Program-made: the position numbers and the translations under genes
From: Thermococcus zilligii AN1
Lineage (GTDB): Archaea > Methanobacteriota_B > Thermococci > Thermococcales > Thermococcaceae
NCBI RefSeq assembly: GCF_000258515.1
Contig: NZ_AJLF01000001.1
Coordinates: 558,001-622,000 of the forward strand
Reading direction: 5' to 3'
DNA length: 64,000 nucleotides
Part shown: positions 14,694-23,708 of the stretch, in pieces
How positions within the stretch are numbered: the stretch's first letter is position 1
Layout: each line of letters starts with the position of its first letter
The notes under the pieces: generated by a model
Seen by the model: the letters and a program-made list of their open reading frames with translations, nothing else
What the model was told of the DNA's origin: nothing
The model's database searches: none

Positions 14694-15476
14694 ATGTCCC
14701 TGGAGGAGCTCTACTCGTACCTTAGGGGGTATATGGATCCCGGTAGCGAAACCGCCAGGAAAAGGTACATGGCGCTGAAAGCCTTCTTCAACTGGACCGT
14801 CAAGAAAACCCTCCTCCCCGATGGGAGAAGGCTGAGGATACTGGACCTGTGCGCCGGCACTGGAATAGCCGGGGCGGCTCTTCTGGAAGTTCTAAAGGAG
14901 TGGGGCGTAGAGGCCTCCCTTACCCTGGTGGACAAACGAAAAGAGGACATTCTAAAGGTTGAGAGCTGGCTCAGCGGTGAGGGGGAAGTTTATGGGGCCG
15001 TTATGGATTGCCTCGACGACCTGAGCAAGCTCGGGGAATTCGATGTAGCCCTCATGTGGGGTTACACAATGGCCCACTTCGATCCGTATCAGGCGGCAGA
15101 CCTCTTCACGAACGTTTCAAGGGTTCTCACCCCCTCTGGGGTCTTCATGATCGAAGAAATGGACCGCTTCGGCACGTTCTTCTACAGGGGGGCATATCGG
15201 GAGATAGTTCCCGAAGTCAGAGGCGAAAACTACACGGTGGTTTCCCTCGATGAGGGCTACGACCCGCTGAGGGGAGTCATCCTCAGGGGCTACTACCGGC
15301 TCCCTGGCTGGGAAAAGATAGGGGAGATAGAAACCCGCTACTGGGACCTGGCCGGACTGGCCGGCATGGGGAAACTCGTTTTTGAGAAGGTGAAGATAAT
15401 ACCGAGGAAAGAGCACGGCAATGTTGACGTTGGCGATATTCTCTATTTCAGGGAACCAAAAACTCAACGGGCGTAG
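14694..15476 (+). CDS. class I SAM-dependent methyltransferase
   Basis: A 260-residue protein with a Rossmann-type methyltransferase fold. Motif I is RILDLCAGTGIAGAALLEV (about residues 47-65), followed by the acidic strand end LTLVDKRKED and motif IV-like DVALMWGYTMAHFD (about 118). The C-terminal part (GMGKLVFEKVKIIPRKEHG) completes the beta-sheet. The substrate is unknown. ATG 14694 is preceded by GGTGATAGA. The gene converges with the nitrilase gene and overlaps it by 13 bases. Confidence 0.75.
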   Translation: MSLEELYSYLRGYMDPGSETARKRYMALKAFFNWTVKKTLLPDGRRLRILDLCAGTGIAGAALLEVLKEWGVEASLTLVDKRKEDILKVESWLSGEGEVYGAVMDCLDDLSKLGEFDVALMWGYTMAHFDPYQAADLFTNVSRVLTPSGVFMIEEMDRFGTFFYRGAYREIVPEVRGENYTVVSLDEGYDPLRGVILRGYYRLPGWEKIGEIETRYWDLAGLAGMGKLVFEKVKIIPRKEHGNVDVGDILYFREPKTQRA

Positions 15477-16255
15477 TGCTCGGGTCTCCTGTCTCTGAAG
15501 ATATCGTTGTAGTCGTTGAGCCCTTTCCTCCTTGCGAGGCTCAGGTCTATCTCCGCTATTCCAATCTCCTCCCCGTCCTCGCTCCCCTCAACCAGGGTCT
15601 CCGCAAGGGGAGAGTTTATCTGGCTCCTGCCGATGAACCTCAGGCCCCTTTCCTCACCGACGCGGTCAGCGGTTATCGTGTAGACTCTGTTTTCTAGGGC
15701 CCTTATTGGCATGGCCCTCGGGGCGTAGGGCATGACCAGGTTGGCCGGATGGGCTATTATCTCGGCCCCTTTAAGGGCCAGTGTTCTCGCGCTTTCGGGG
15801 AAGAACCAGTCGAAGCATATCATGACCCCCACCCTGGCAAAGCCCAGGTGAAAGACCTCAAAGCCGAGGTTACCTGGTTCAAAGAACTCCTTCTCCCGGG
15901 CAAAGAGATGTATCTTACGGTATTTGCCCAGGTAACCCTGCGGCCCGACGACGACTGCTGAGTTGTAAAGCCTTCCCAGGCTGTCCTTTTCTGCTGTTCC
16001 GGCAACTATGAAGATGTGGTATTTTTTTGCCGCCCTGACAAGAAATCCGGTGGTCTTCCCGTTGGGAACGGGCTGGGCAACCGATTCAACTTCCTCCCTG
16101 TTCTCAAAGTTGTATCCGGTATCGAAGAGCTCAGGAAGGACTATAAGCCTGGCGCCATTTTCCGCGGCCTTCTCGATCAGGCTTTCTCCCTTTAGATAGT
16201 TCTCTTCAGGCTCAAGCAGTTTGGGGTACATCTGGCCGAAGGCAACCCTGATCAC
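15464..16255 (-). CDS. carbon-nitrogen hydrolase (nitrilase superfamily)
   Basis: A 263-residue nitrilase-superfamily enzyme. The catalytic triad is visible: Glu in VLPELFDTG (about residue 42), Lys in GKYRKIHLF (about 113) and Cys in VMICFDWFFPE (about 146). The length and motifs match the nitrilase described from Pyrococcus abyssi, which acts on small aliphatic dinitriles, but amidase activity is also possible. GTG 16255 has AGGTGG five bases upstream; a GTG at 16264 overlaps that site. It reads away from the L41e gene. Confidence 0.82.
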   Translation of the reverse strand: MIRVAFGQMYPKLLEPEENYLKGESLIEKAAENGARLIVLPELFDTGYNFENREEVESVAQPVPNGKTTGFLVRAAKKYHIFIVAGTAEKDSLGRLYNSAVVVGPQGYLGKYRKIHLFAREKEFFEPGNLGFEVFHLGFARVGVMICFDWFFPESARTLALKGAEIIAHPANLVMPYAPRAMPIRALENRVYTITADRVGEERGLRFIGRSQINSPLAETLVEGSEDGEEIGIAEIDLSLARRKGLNDYNDIFRDRRPEHYAR

Positions 16256-16264
16256 GTGTTCCAC

Positions 16265-16609
16265 CTGAGTTGGGGATATGTAACAAGGGGTACATAAGTA
16301 TTATTGTTCAACACCGGCGATTTTTTGAGGGATTGACCAGCGTTATTTCATGATTGCACGGCTTAAAAGCCGCCTTTTTGTCAATGCTTTTTTATAAATA
16401 ACGCATCAGGCCAGATTGTCATTTAAATCGCACATGACTGTAGAAAAAACCCAGAGCTGCGGTAATTTTTTGCACGGTAAAACTTTTCAAGTTGGTATGT
16501 TTTATTTGAAACCACCTTTAAAATCCGCTTGCTGGCACCGGCAGGCAACTCCTTGGGAAAAACTTAAAAACATACCCTTGAACTTCTCCAGGAATAGGAG
16601 GTGACGATC
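16265..16609 (+). other. 345-base A+T-rich intergenic region between nitrilase and rpl41e
   Basis: I see promoters on both sides and one marked structure but no gene. ATGTA and TACAT arms (about 16275-16293) lie in the nitrilase promoter. The L41e promoter is probably ACTTAAAAAC (about 16562-16571), ahead of GGAGGTGA at 16598-16605. A long nested inverted repeat at 16340-16404 is listed separately. An open frame at 16416-16604 is not credible because it runs through the L41e promoter and binding site. Confidence 0.4.
16340..16404. repeat. 65-base nested inverted repeat
   Basis: The outer arms GCGTTATTT (16340-16348) and AAATAACGC (16396-16404) are a perfect 9-bp inverted repeat. Inside them ATTG/CAAT and then CGGCTT-AA-AAGCCG (about 16358-16371) pair as well, followed by a CCTTTTTG run. 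The whole could fold as one long hairpin or cruciform. A TATA-like TTTTATAA sits in the right arm. It could be a small non-autonomous element, a structured RNA or a terminator region; the sequence alone does not decide. Confidence 0.5.
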
Positions 16610-16723
16610 ATGAAAAGGAGACCAAGGAAGTGGAAGAAAAAAGGAAGAATGAGGTGGAAGTGGATTAAAAAGAGAATAAGGCGCCTCAAGAGACAGCGCA
16701 GAAAAGAGCGCGGTCTGATCTGA
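16610..16723 (+). CDS. rpl41e: 50S ribosomal protein L41e
   Basis: A 37-residue, extremely basic peptide ([18 protein letters not shown], then [17 protein letters not shown] and LI). This is the archaeal L41e, a single helix that binds rRNA at the interface of the ribosomal subunits. It is easily missed because of its size. The start is fixed by GGAGGTGA five bases upstream of ATG 16610. A T-rich stretch (TTCTCTTTTTTGG) follows the stop and may end the transcript before the phosphoesterase gene. Confidence 0.93.
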
Positions 16724-16751
16724 TTTCATTCTCTTTTTTGGTGATTCCAAG

Positions 16752-17393
16752 ATGGACTTGATGGAACTCAGAAACTTTTCGCTCTCTTTGAACACTTCCC
16801 TTGGCAGGACCCTTATAATGGCCGATCCCCACCTCGGGTTTGAGCTCTCCCGCGGCCTCAGGATAAGAACCCGCTTTGAGGAAACCCTCTCTGAGTTCAT
16901 CCTTCTGGAGGATCCCGAGTTGGTGATAATCTTAGGTGACCTAAAAGAGCCCCTTGGATTGAGCTTTGAAATGAAATCAGTTCTCAACCGTTTTTTCGAG
17001 AAAATCAGAGATTTTAACGTGGTGATAACAAAGGGGAATCACGACGGAAGACTGGAGGAAGTCACCCAAAAATTCCCCGGTGTGAAGATTGTCGACCACT
17101 TTCTGCTGGATGGTCTCCTTTTTTTACATGGACACAAGCAGTTGCCGGGCGTGGAGTTTTCCGAGGGCTATCTGGGCCACGTTCATCCTGCTTACACCTT
17201 TAAAGGGGTGACCGCGAAGAAAATCAAGGTATTCGTCCGTATCGGGAAGTTCCTGATATTCCCCACGATAAACCCGTTCCTGGAGGGACTGGACATAAGA
17301 AGTGGAATAAAATTAGTTCCCTTTCTAAGAGAAGCCAAGGACGCAGATCTGTTCCTCCCGGAGGGGGTATACATTGGAAAGGTTGAGCTGTAG
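16752..17393 (+). CDS. metallophosphoesterase (ICC-like, COG1407 type)
   Basis: A 213-residue calcineurin-like phosphoesterase. Metal ligands are seen in order: MADPHLGFE (residues about 23-31; Asp and His), ILGDLKEP (Asp), TKGNHDGR (Asn and His), LFLHGHK and GYLGHVHP. The family hydrolyses phosphate esters, often phosphodiesters, but the substrate of this archaeal subgroup is not known to me. ATG 16752 has GGTGATTCC upstream. It follows rpl41e by 28 bases. A perfect 7-bp hairpin lies 12 bases after its stop. Confidence 0.78.
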   Translation: MDLMELRNFSLSLNTSLGRTLIMADPHLGFELSRGLRIRTRFEETLSEFILLEDPELVIILGDLKEPLGLSFEMKSVLNRFFEKIRDFNVVITKGNHDGRLEEVTQKFPGVKIVDHFLLDGLLFLHGHKQLPGVEFSEGYLGHVHPAYTFKGVTAKKIKVFVRIGKFLIFPTINPFLEGLDIRSGIKLVPFLREAKDADLFLPEGVYIGKVEL

Positions 17394-17714
17394 AGAAATT
17401 AAGAAGGTGGGCCTCAAGCCCACCCGACCCGCTTTGATTTCAGCCCTGAAGAGGCCTATTTAACCCATCACGACGTGATTTATATCCATGGCCGCAATTT
17501 AAGCTTGTTTTGGGTTTAAGCTAACTGCATCAGGCATTAAGACGTCTAAGAACTGGTATTTAAGCTTTTCCATTTGAATTCTTCAAGGATCACCTTTGAA
17601 CATTGGCGGTAATCCACTGGACATCCGGGATGTCCCCCTGAAAAACACCGGAGCATTGTAGATTATACAAACGAGAACTAAGCGCCTCGGAAAATCAATA
17701 AACGGGCAAAGTAA
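17394..17714. other. 321-base region between convergent genes with three inverted repeats
   Basis: The region between the phosphoesterase and PRC-barrel 3' ends is too long for a plain convergent junction. It holds a hairpin GGTGGGC-CTCAA-GCCCACC (17406-17424), a dyad ATCACG-A-CGTGAT (17467-17479) next to TTATATCC, and a dyad GGACATCC-G-GGATGTCC (17619-17635). The word TTTAAGCT occurs three times (about 17498-17560). I find no credible reading frame and no C/D or H/ACA pattern, although the TATA-like element suggests something is transcribed. Confidence 0.45.
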
Positions 17715-17924
17715 TCACTCATCCTTGGCCTTGACCAGTATTATGTCCCCTATAGCAACAACTTGTTCATAGGGGATTCCCACTTTCTCTCCGGGGAGCG
17801 CGAGAGCGACCACTCTGCCCCTCCCGTCCTCTACCTCGATTAGGATCTCATCTACGTATCCAACGTAGTTTCCCTTCGTGTTGTATATCTGCTTCCCGTA
17901 AATCTTCGAGAGCCTCGTGACCAT
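17715..17924 (-). CDS. PRC-barrel domain protein
   Basis: A 69-residue single PRC-barrel: RLSKIYGKQIYNTKGNYVGYVDEILIEVEDGRGRVVAL, then the glycine-bearing LPGEKVGIPYEQVVAIGDIILVK. PRC-barrels are small beta-barrels found in RimM and photosynthetic reaction centres; archaeal stand-alone forms are thought to bind protein or RNA partners. GGGTGG lies five bases before ATG 17924. It is the last gene of a minus-strand run that begins with the translin-like gene, 35 bases after the membrane protein. Confidence 0.8.
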   Translation of the reverse strand: MVTRLSKIYGKQIYNTKGNYVGYVDEILIEVEDGRGRVVALALPGEKVGIPYEQVVAIGDIILVKAKDE

Positions 17925-17959
17925 TTAAACCACCCATAGGATTCTGCTTTCAGGGATAT

Positions 17960-18487
17960 TTAAGGTTTAGGTTTTTCCGGCTTCGTCGGGATCATGAGGG
18001 ACAACGCCGCCGTGAGGAACGCCGCCATGGTTCCGATTATTCCAACGAATACAGTTCCTACCATGGTTTCAACGCTCTTGAGCAAGTCCAAAGCCCCTTC
18101 AACTGCTAAGGCCGTGGCAACGCCCCCAAAGTACACCGGGCCGGCAAGCAGTGCGTCGGTGACCCCCGTGGGGCGGTAGATTCCGAGGGCCAACACGGAG
18201 GTTAGTATCACGGCAAACAGCTTTGCCGCCGTGACCTCGGAGACTTCCGATATTAGGGTTACCGCAACGATGGCCATCATCCCGCCCAGGTATGCCACGG
18301 GGGAGGCCCTGAATTCCCATCCCCGCACCCCAAAGGCCGCGGCTCCAATCGCTAACCCCAGGAGGTAGAGGGCAAGCACTTCCTCAACAGGGGTCGTTTC
18401 AGGTATTAAGCGCAGGCTGGCCAGGAAAGTGATGAACACTCCAATTCCGGCGCCAGTAAGCAGTTTTCCGGCGGTTTTCCATCTCAC
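17960..18487 (-). CDS. membrane protein of unknown function
   Basis: About 175 residues with five or six hydrophobic helices (GKLLTGAGIGVFITFLASL; VLALYLLGLAIGAAAFGV; VAYLGGMMAIVAVTLIS; AKLFAVILTSVLALGIY; TMVGTVFVGIIGTMAAFLTAAL). I do not recognise a family. GTG 18487 has GGGTGA just upstream; GTG 18496 or TTG 18505 are alternatives that would overlap the riboflavin kinase gene. Its position one base after the riboflavin kinase stop suggests shared expression; a flavin-related membrane role is only a guess from context. Confidence 0.6.
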   Translation of the reverse strand: MRWKTAGKLLTGAGIGVFITFLASLRLIPETTPVEEVLALYLLGLAIGAAAFGVRGWEFRASPVAYLGGMMAIVAVTLISEVSEVTAAKLFAVILTSVLALGIYRPTGVTDALLAGPVYFGGVATALAVEGALDLLKSVETMVGTVFVGIIGTMAAFLTAALSLMIPTKPEKPKP

Positions 18488-18488
18488 T

Positions 18489-19139
18489 TTACTCACCCTC
18501 GGCAACGACCTTTATCTTCACCCTGTCCCCGTCCTTGAGTCCCAGGGAGTCTCTGAGGTTCACCGGGGCTATTACCTCTGCAATCCGCGGCGGGTGGACA
18601 GTTCTCGACGGTATCACTATCGCGCCCCCAATGCCGTTGATCCTGACTGGGTAAGCTTTAACGTCGCCGAACGTCCTTCCGTCCTTCACGAATCCGGGTA
18701 TGAGGATGGGCCTCACACTGGCCAGTGCGTCGAAGATGGTTTTCGGGAATATGACGCGGACGTTGAGGGTCCCCGGATAGGGTTCAAAACCGAGGTACTC
18801 CTTTATTCTCTCGCTGTAGAGCTTTACGTAGTAAGACCCCTCGCCGAGTCCCGAGACGACCTCCCCCAGGATTACTCCTCCGTAGAGAACCTTCTCAAGC
18901 CTCTCACAGAGTTTTTCAAGGAAAGAAAGGCCCTTCTCGCTCACTTCGAGGTAGGTTTTTCTCCCTTCTACGTGCCGGGCTATCATTCCCTCCCTCTCCA
19001 GTTCATCAAGAACCCTCAGGACAGTTTGGGGTGAAACCGAGAACCTTTCGGCGAGCTCCCTCAGGGTGATCTCCCTTTTCTCGCCTACCGCTCCCATATC
19101 GGCTATCTCAATGAGAAGCAGGGTCTTTTCGAGCCTCAT
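18489..19139 (-). CDS. ribK: CTP-dependent riboflavin kinase with N-terminal HTH
   Basis: A 216-residue bifunctional protein. Residues 1-90 are a winged helix-turn-helix ([30 protein letters not shown]). The rest is the archaeal RibK (DUF120) domain: [19 protein letters not shown], then [21 protein letters not shown] and [19 protein letters not shown]. RibK phosphorylates riboflavin to FMN with CTP. The fused HTH suggests autoregulation by flavin, as in RbkR proteins. ATG 19139 follows AGGGTGCC; the start overlaps the endonuclease V gene by 32 bases. Confidence 0.9.
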   Translation of the reverse strand: MRLEKTLLLIEIADMGAVGEKREITLRELAERFSVSPQTVLRVLDELEREGMIARHVEGRKTYLEVSEKGLSFLEKLCERLEKVLYGGVILGEVVSGLGEGSYYVKLYSERIKEYLGFEPYPGTLNVRVIFPKTIFDALASVRPILIPGFVKDGRTFGDVKAYPVRINGIGGAIVIPSRTVHPPRIAEVIAPVNLRDSLGLKDGDRVKIKVVAEGE

Positions 19140-19692
19140 CTTCGGCACCCTTTGAAAACCTATCGGCCAGCTTAAGTGGTAACGGATAGCCGTCCAGGCT
19201 TAAAGCTTTAACTATCTCCACCGCCGAGGCCAGATCCACGAGGTGTCCAACGCTTACGTAGGCCTTTCCGACCCTGGCCCAGGAACCGGGTGGAGAACCC
19301 CTCAGGGGTTTTTTCGCGACGCCGATGGTTGGGATACCCAGCACGAGGCCGATGTGGGAGGCCAGGCCGTATCCCCTGGGATGCGCCTTCCCCTGCCCCT
19401 CAACGAGGAGCACGCCGGGTTTTTCTTTGCCTATCGCCATTATGGCCGGTTTGGTCTCGCGAAGAAAGAAGAAAGTCGGCACATAAGGGAAGGCAACTTC
19501 CGTCTCGACCGTTCTAAACCTCAAAAGCCTGCAATCTGGGAAAGAGCAGAGGACAAAGGCCGCCCTTGCCTTTTCTCCTTTGTAGGAAACGTCAACTCCA
19601 CCGACGGTTTTCACGGTGCCGATGTCAAGAGGCCTCTCAACAACCCTCTTAGCGAGCTTCCCCTGGATCCGGGCTATTTTTTCAAAGTCCAT
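19108..19692 (-). CDS. nfi: endonuclease V
   Basis: A 194-residue endonuclease V, which nicks DNA near deoxyinosine (deaminated adenine), or inosine-containing RNA. The fold motifs are present: [10 protein letters not shown] (first metal Asp, about residue 34), [12 protein letters not shown] (Tyr wedge and catalytic Glu), [19 protein letters not shown] and [13 protein letters not shown]. At the position of the well-known third acidic residue (Asp110 in other EndoV proteins) this protein has Glu (LLVEGQG). It overlaps both neighbours in the operon with the translin-like and RibK genes. Confidence 0.9.
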   Translation of the reverse strand: MDFEKIARIQGKLAKRVVERPLDIGTVKTVGGVDVSYKGEKARAAFVLCSFPDCRLLRFRTVETEVAFPYVPTFFFLRETKPAIMAIGKEKPGVLLVEGQGKAHPRGYGLASHIGLVLGIPTIGVAKKPLRGSPPGSWARVGKAYVSVGHLVDLASAVEIVKALSLDGYPLPLKLADRFSKGAEDEARKDPASH

Positions 19693-20305
19693 CCTTCATT
19701 GCCGCCTCCAGCTTTTCTTCAAGGCTTTTGTTCAGTTTTGCCCGGGTCAGGTCCTCGAGGGTTCTCTCAAGGACGTGCCTCGCCTGATCCTGCTTCGTCC
19801 TTATGTTCACCAGCCCCGCGGGGTATTCGAGGGTCATCAGCTCCTCGTACAGCTCTTCCATGAAACGGTACACCCCCTCGGCCTCACCGATCTCTCCCCT
19901 GAGGAGGAGCAGGAGGAAATGCCTCCTGAGTTCGCCTATGAAATCCCCGAGGCCGAGGAGATAGTCCGCCTCCGGGACGCCGAGCTCCCAGGGCGATGGG
20001 AATTCCCTCCCCTCCCTGTAGGCCAGCAGGAGGGTAGCCTCGACGAACTCCTGATGGGCGCTCTGGACGTAGCCCGAGTAGTAGAGCATCGGGTACGGCT
20101 TCAGGCTTTCCCTCAGCATCTCAACAAGTTTCCGGGCGTGTTCAAGCCTCCTCCTTGCCTTCTCAAGGTCGCCCCTGTGAATGGCCTTAACGGCGTCACC
20201 GCTGAGCCTCACTATCTCCCGCGTGATCCTCAGCGCCTCTTCTCTTGCCGCATCGGCCTTGTCCAGGGCCTTTTTTATGCCCCCCACGATTTCCCCCAGC
20301 TCCAT
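19682..20305 (-). CDS. translin family protein
   Basis: A 207-residue all-helical protein. Long amphipathic helices at the N-terminus (LDKADAAREEALRITREIVR; KAIHRGDLEKARRRLEHARKL) are followed by the translin-type central segment YSGYVQSAHQEFVEATLL and the sequence VPEADYLLGLGDFIGELRR, typical of translin/TRAX. Translin forms ring-shaped assemblies that bind ssDNA and RNA. I choose ATG 20305 because GGAGGTGG lies six bases before it. It is the first gene of the five-gene operon and overlaps nfi by 11 bases. Confidence 0.85.
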   Translation of the reverse strand: MELGEIVGGIKKALDKADAAREEALRITREIVRLSGDAVKAIHRGDLEKARRRLEHARKLVEMLRESLKPYPMLYYSGYVQSAHQEFVEATLLLAYREGREFPSPWELGVPEADYLLGLGDFIGELRRHFLLLLLRGEIGEAEGVYRFMEELYEELMTLEYPAGLVNIRTKQDQARHVLERTLEDLTRAKLNKSLEEKLEAAMKDGL

Positions 20306-20428
20306 TCGACCACCTCCGGGGATTATGCCTTCAATCCTAAAAGTTTTGTGAGGTTCGGGGTTGAGTGGGGTTTCGCTACCTCCTCCGATGCGGGGGGCCA
20401 AAACACCTTAAAAGCCAATTCACAAGCG

Positions 20429-20436
20429 TTTTATAG
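20429..20436 (+). promoter_or_regulatory. TATA box of gatD (leaderless)
   Basis: TTTTATAG is centred about 27 bases before ATG 20460, which supports a leaderless start there rather than at the internal ATG 20466. Confidence 0.45.
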
Positions 20437-20459
20437 CCTGCAACAAACTGGGGCAGGGG

Positions 20460-21785
20460 ATGGGAATGAGCAGGAAGATCGAGGAGTTCATGAAGAGGCA
20501 CAATCTTGAGGTTGGGGACCTGATCAGGGTCGTTAAGAGGGACGGAGACGAGCATTTGACCTTCGAGGGCCTTGTAATGCCGCCCTACGAGCTCTCGCCG
20601 GGCGAAACGCTGACCATAAAGCTCGACAACGGCTACAACATCGGGATCCTTATAGATACGATCGAGGGGGTCGAGGTTCTCGGGAAGGCCGCTGAAAAGC
20701 CGGAGATGGCCTTCCAGGAAGTTCTCCCGAGGAAGGAGGGCCTCCCGAACGTTACCATCCTCGGAACCGGTGGGACGATAGCGAGCAGGATAGACTACAA
20801 GACCGGCGCAGTTCACCCGGCCTTCACTGCTGAAGAGCTCGCCAGGGCCGTCCCGGAGATATTTGATATGGCCAACATAACGCCGAAGCTCATCATGAAC
20901 ATCCTCAGCGAGGACATGAAGCCTGAATACTGGAAAAGGATAGCTCAGGAAGTAGCGGAGGCACTCAACTCCGGTTATGACGGCGTTGTCATCGCCCACG
21001 GAACGGACACGATGAGCTATACAGCCTCAGCCCTGAGCTTCATGCTCAGGAACCTCACCAAGCCGGTCGTTCTCGTCGGTGCCCAGAGGAGCTCGGACAG
21101 GCCGAGCAGCGATTCGGCCATGAACCTCACCTGCGGGGTCAAAATGGCCACCAGTGACGTTGCGGAGGTTATGGTGGTCATGCACGGGGAAACGAGCGAC
21201 ACCTACTGTTTAGCGCACCGCGGGACTAAGGTAAGGAAGATGCACACGAGCAGGAGGGACGCCTTCAGGAGCATAAACGACATCCCCATAGCAAGGGTCT
21301 GGAAGGACAGAATAGAGTTCCTCAGGGGCGACTACAGGAGGAGGAGTCAGGGCGAGGTAGAGGTTGACGACAGGATGGACGAGAGGGTCGCAATGCTCAA
21401 GGTTTACCCGGGAGTAAGGGGTGAGATTCTCGACTTCCTGGTGGATAAGGGCTACAGGGGCGTTGTCATAGAGGGAACAGGCCTCGGCCATGTCCCGGGG
21501 GATTTCATACCGCACGTGGAGAGGGCCGTTGAAGAAGGGGTCGCCGTGTGCGTCACCAGCCAGTGCCTCTATGGAAGGGTCAACCTCAACGTCTACTCCA
21601 ACGGCAGGAAGCTCCTCAGGGCCGGGGCGATACCCTGCGAGGACATGCTTCCGGAAACTGCATACGTCAAGCTGATGTGGGTTCTCGGCCACACGGAGGA
21701 CCTCAAGGAAGTGAGGGAGATGATGCTAACCAACTACGCCGGCGAGATAACGCCCTACACGAGGTTTGACACGTTCCTGAGGTGA
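20460..21785 (+). CDS. gatD: glutamyl-tRNA(Gln) amidotransferase subunit D
   Basis: A 441-residue GatD, the glutaminase subunit of the archaea-specific GatDE amidotransferase that converts Glu-tRNA(Gln) to Gln-tRNA(Gln). An N-terminal SH3-like domain (residues 1-85) precedes an L-asparaginase-like domain. The latter has the first catalytic Thr in [11 protein letters not shown] (about 98), the second in [12 protein letters not shown] (about 180) and [14 protein letters not shown] 20460 fits a leaderless mRNA. Six bases separate its stop from the gatE start, and the two form the expected heterotetramer. Confidence 0.96.
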   Translation: MGMSRKIEEFMKRHNLEVGDLIRVVKRDGDEHLTFEGLVMPPYELSPGETLTIKLDNGYNIGILIDTIEGVEVLGKAAEKPEMAFQEVLPRKEGLPNVTILGTGGTIASRIDYKTGAVHPAFTAEELARAVPEIFDMANITPKLIMNILSEDMKPEYWKRIAQEVAEALNSGYDGVVIAHGTDTMSYTASALSFMLRNLTKPVVLVGAQRSSDRPSSDSAMNLTCGVKMATSDVAEVMVVMHGETSDTYCLAHRGTKVRKMHTSRRDAFRSINDIPIARVWKDRIEFLRGDYRRRSQGEVEVDDRMDERVAMLKVYPGVRGEILDFLVDKGYRGVVIEGTGLGHVPGDFIPHVERAVEEGVAVCVTSQCLYGRVNLNVYSNGRKLLRAGAIPCEDMLPETAYVKLMWVLGHTEDLKEVREMMLTNYAGEITPYTRFDTFLR

Positions 21786-21790
21786 TGAAG

Positions 21791-23677
21791 ATGGCTGAGA
21801 AGTTCGATTACGAAAAGCTCGGCCTTAAGGTTGGCCTTGAGATTCACAGACAGCTTGACACGAAAAAGCTCTTCTCACCCGTTCCGAGCGAGCTGACCGA
21901 GAAGGTTGACTTTTCATTCGAAAGAAGGCTCCGCCCGACGATGAGCGAGATGGGGGAAATTGACCCCGCCGCCCTGGAGGAGTTCAAGAAGGGGAGTAAG
22001 TACATCTACGAGGGCAACTACGAGCTGACTGATCTGGTCTACATGGACGAGGAGCCGCCGAGGGGGCCTGACAGGGAAGCCCTGGAGGTTTCCCTCCAGA
22101 TAGCCTACCTCCTGAACGCGAAGCCCGTCGATGAAGTCCACTTCATGCGCAAAATCGTCATTGACGGCTCCAACGTTTCAGGCTTCCAGAGGACTGCAAT
22201 AGTGGCCGTGGACGGAAGAGTGGAAACCCCCTGGGGAAGCGTTGGCATCCCCACGGTGTGCCTTGAGGAAGACGCTTGCCGTATCGTCGAAAGGGAGGGA
22301 AAGGAGGCAATATACCGCGTCGACCGCCTTGGAATTCCCCTCGTTGAGATAAGCACCACTCCGGATATACATCACCCGGAGCAGGCTAAAGTGGTCGCCA
22401 AGTACATAGGCGACGCCCTGAGGGCGACGAGGAAGGTCAAGCGCGGCCTCGGAACCATAAGGCAGGACTTGAACGTCTCAATCAGGGGCGGTGCGAGGGT
22501 TGAGATAAAGGGCGTTCAGGAGCTCGACATGATCCCGCTCATCATCGAGAGGGAAGTGGAGAGGCAGGTGAACCTACTCAGAATCCGCGATGAGCTGAGG
22601 GAAAGGGGCGTTAAGCCTGAGGACATTAAGGAGGAGTTCTACGACGTTACGGAAGTCTTCCAGAGCACCGGGTCAAAGGTAATAGCGGGGGCAATAAAGA
22701 ACGGTGGCAGAGTCCTTGCCGTCAGGCTCCCGGGCTTCAGGGGCCTCATAGGCAGGGAAATCCAGCCGGGCAGGCGCCTGGGGACGGAGATGGCCGACAG
22801 GGCCAGGAAGTATGTAAAGGGAATCTTCCACATCGATGAATTACCGAACTATGGAATTACAGAAAAAGAGGTTGAAGCTGTTATAGAGAGGCTGAGCCTC
22901 GGTGAAAAAGACGCCTTCGTCCTTGTCGCGGCAGAGGAGGAAACGGCAAGGAAAGCCCTGGCTGAGGTGGTTAAGCGCGCTAAGGAAGCCTTAGAGGGCG
23001 TTCCGGAGGAGACGAGGAGGGCCCTGCAGGACGGTAATACTCAGTACATGCGCCCGCTCCCGGGTAAGGCGAGGATGTATCCCGAGACCGATATCCCGCC
23101 CATATTACTGCCTCGGGAGTACAAGGAGAAGATAAGGGCAAACCTCCCCGAGCTCCCGCAGGAGAGGGTGGAGCGCTTTATCAGGGAATACCAGATAGAC
23201 AGGAGCCTCGCCGAAACCCTGGTGAACGAGGAGCGCGACGAGCTCTTCGAGGAGCTGGTAAAGAAGGGGGCTAAGCCTTCCCTGGTGGCTTCTATCCTCG
23301 TGGTTGTCCTCAAGGGCCTCAAGAGCGAGGTCCCCATAGAAAACATCACAGAGGAGCACATCAGGGAAGCTTTTGAGCTCTACCTCAAGGGCAAAATCGC
23401 CAAGGAGGCCTTCGAGGAGATATTCAAAGAGCTGGCAAAGAACCCGGAGAAAACCGCCCAGGGGGTCGCCGAGGAGAAGGGGTTAACCCTTCTGAGCGAA
23501 GAGGAGGTCGAGAAAATCATCGACGAGGTGATCCAGCAGAACCTTGAAGTCATCAAGGCTAAGGGGATGGAGGCGATGGGCATGATAATGGGAAGGGCAA
23601 TGGCAAAGCTCCGCGGAAGGGCGGATGGAAAGCTCGTCAACTCGCTCGTCAGGAAGAAGATCCAGGAGCTGGGCTAA
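21791..23677 (+). CDS. gatE: glutamyl-tRNA(Gln) amidotransferase subunit E
   Basis: A 628-residue GatE, the tRNA-binding and amidotransferase subunit. The GatB/E signature is clear: [21 protein letters not shown] near the N-terminus, [20 protein letters not shown] and [15 protein letters not shown] (about 220). An AspRS-like insertion typical of GatE follows ([24 protein letters not shown]), then the helical and YqeY-like C-terminal part ending [19 protein letters not shown] 21791 is preceded by GAGGTGATG, which itself spans the gatD stop. Together with GatD it supplies Gln-tRNA, as archaea lack a direct route in most lineages. Confidence 0.96.
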   Translation: MAEKFDYEKLGLKVGLEIHRQLDTKKLFSPVPSELTEKVDFSFERRLRPTMSEMGEIDPAALEEFKKGSKYIYEGNYELTDLVYMDEEPPRGPDREALEVSLQIAYLLNAKPVDEVHFMRKIVIDGSNVSGFQRTAIVAVDGRVETPWGSVGIPTVCLEEDACRIVEREGKEAIYRVDRLGIPLVEISTTPDIHHPEQAKVVAKYIGDALRATRKVKRGLGTIRQDLNVSIRGGARVEIKGVQELDMIPLIIEREVERQVNLLRIRDELRERGVKPEDIKEEFYDVTEVFQSTGSKVIAGAIKNGGRVLAVRLPGFRGLIGREIQPGRRLGTEMADRARKYVKGIFHIDELPNYGITEKEVEAVIERLSLGEKDAFVLVAAEEETARKALAEVVKRAKEALEGVPEETRRALQDGNTQYMRPLPGKARMYPETDIPPILLPREYKEKIRANLPELPQERVERFIREYQIDRSLAETLVNEERDELFEELVKKGAKPSLVASILVVVLKGLKSEVPIENITEEHIREAFELYLKGKIAKEAFEEIFKELAKNPEKTAQGVAEEKGLTLLSEEEVEKIIDEVIQQNLEVIKAKGMEAMGMIMGRAMAKLRGRADGKLVNSLVRKKIQELG

Positions 23678-23708
23678 GCTTTTTATTCCTTTCCCCCAAT
23701 TTCCCCTC

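Noticed and set aside
16416-16604. 62-residue plus-strand open frame before rpl41e
   Set aside because: It contains the L41e promoter and ends in its ribosome binding site; composition is not protein-like.
17406-17424. GGTGGGC hairpin as an intrinsic terminator
   Set aside because: No T-run follows it, and archaea terminate at T-runs without a need for hairpins.
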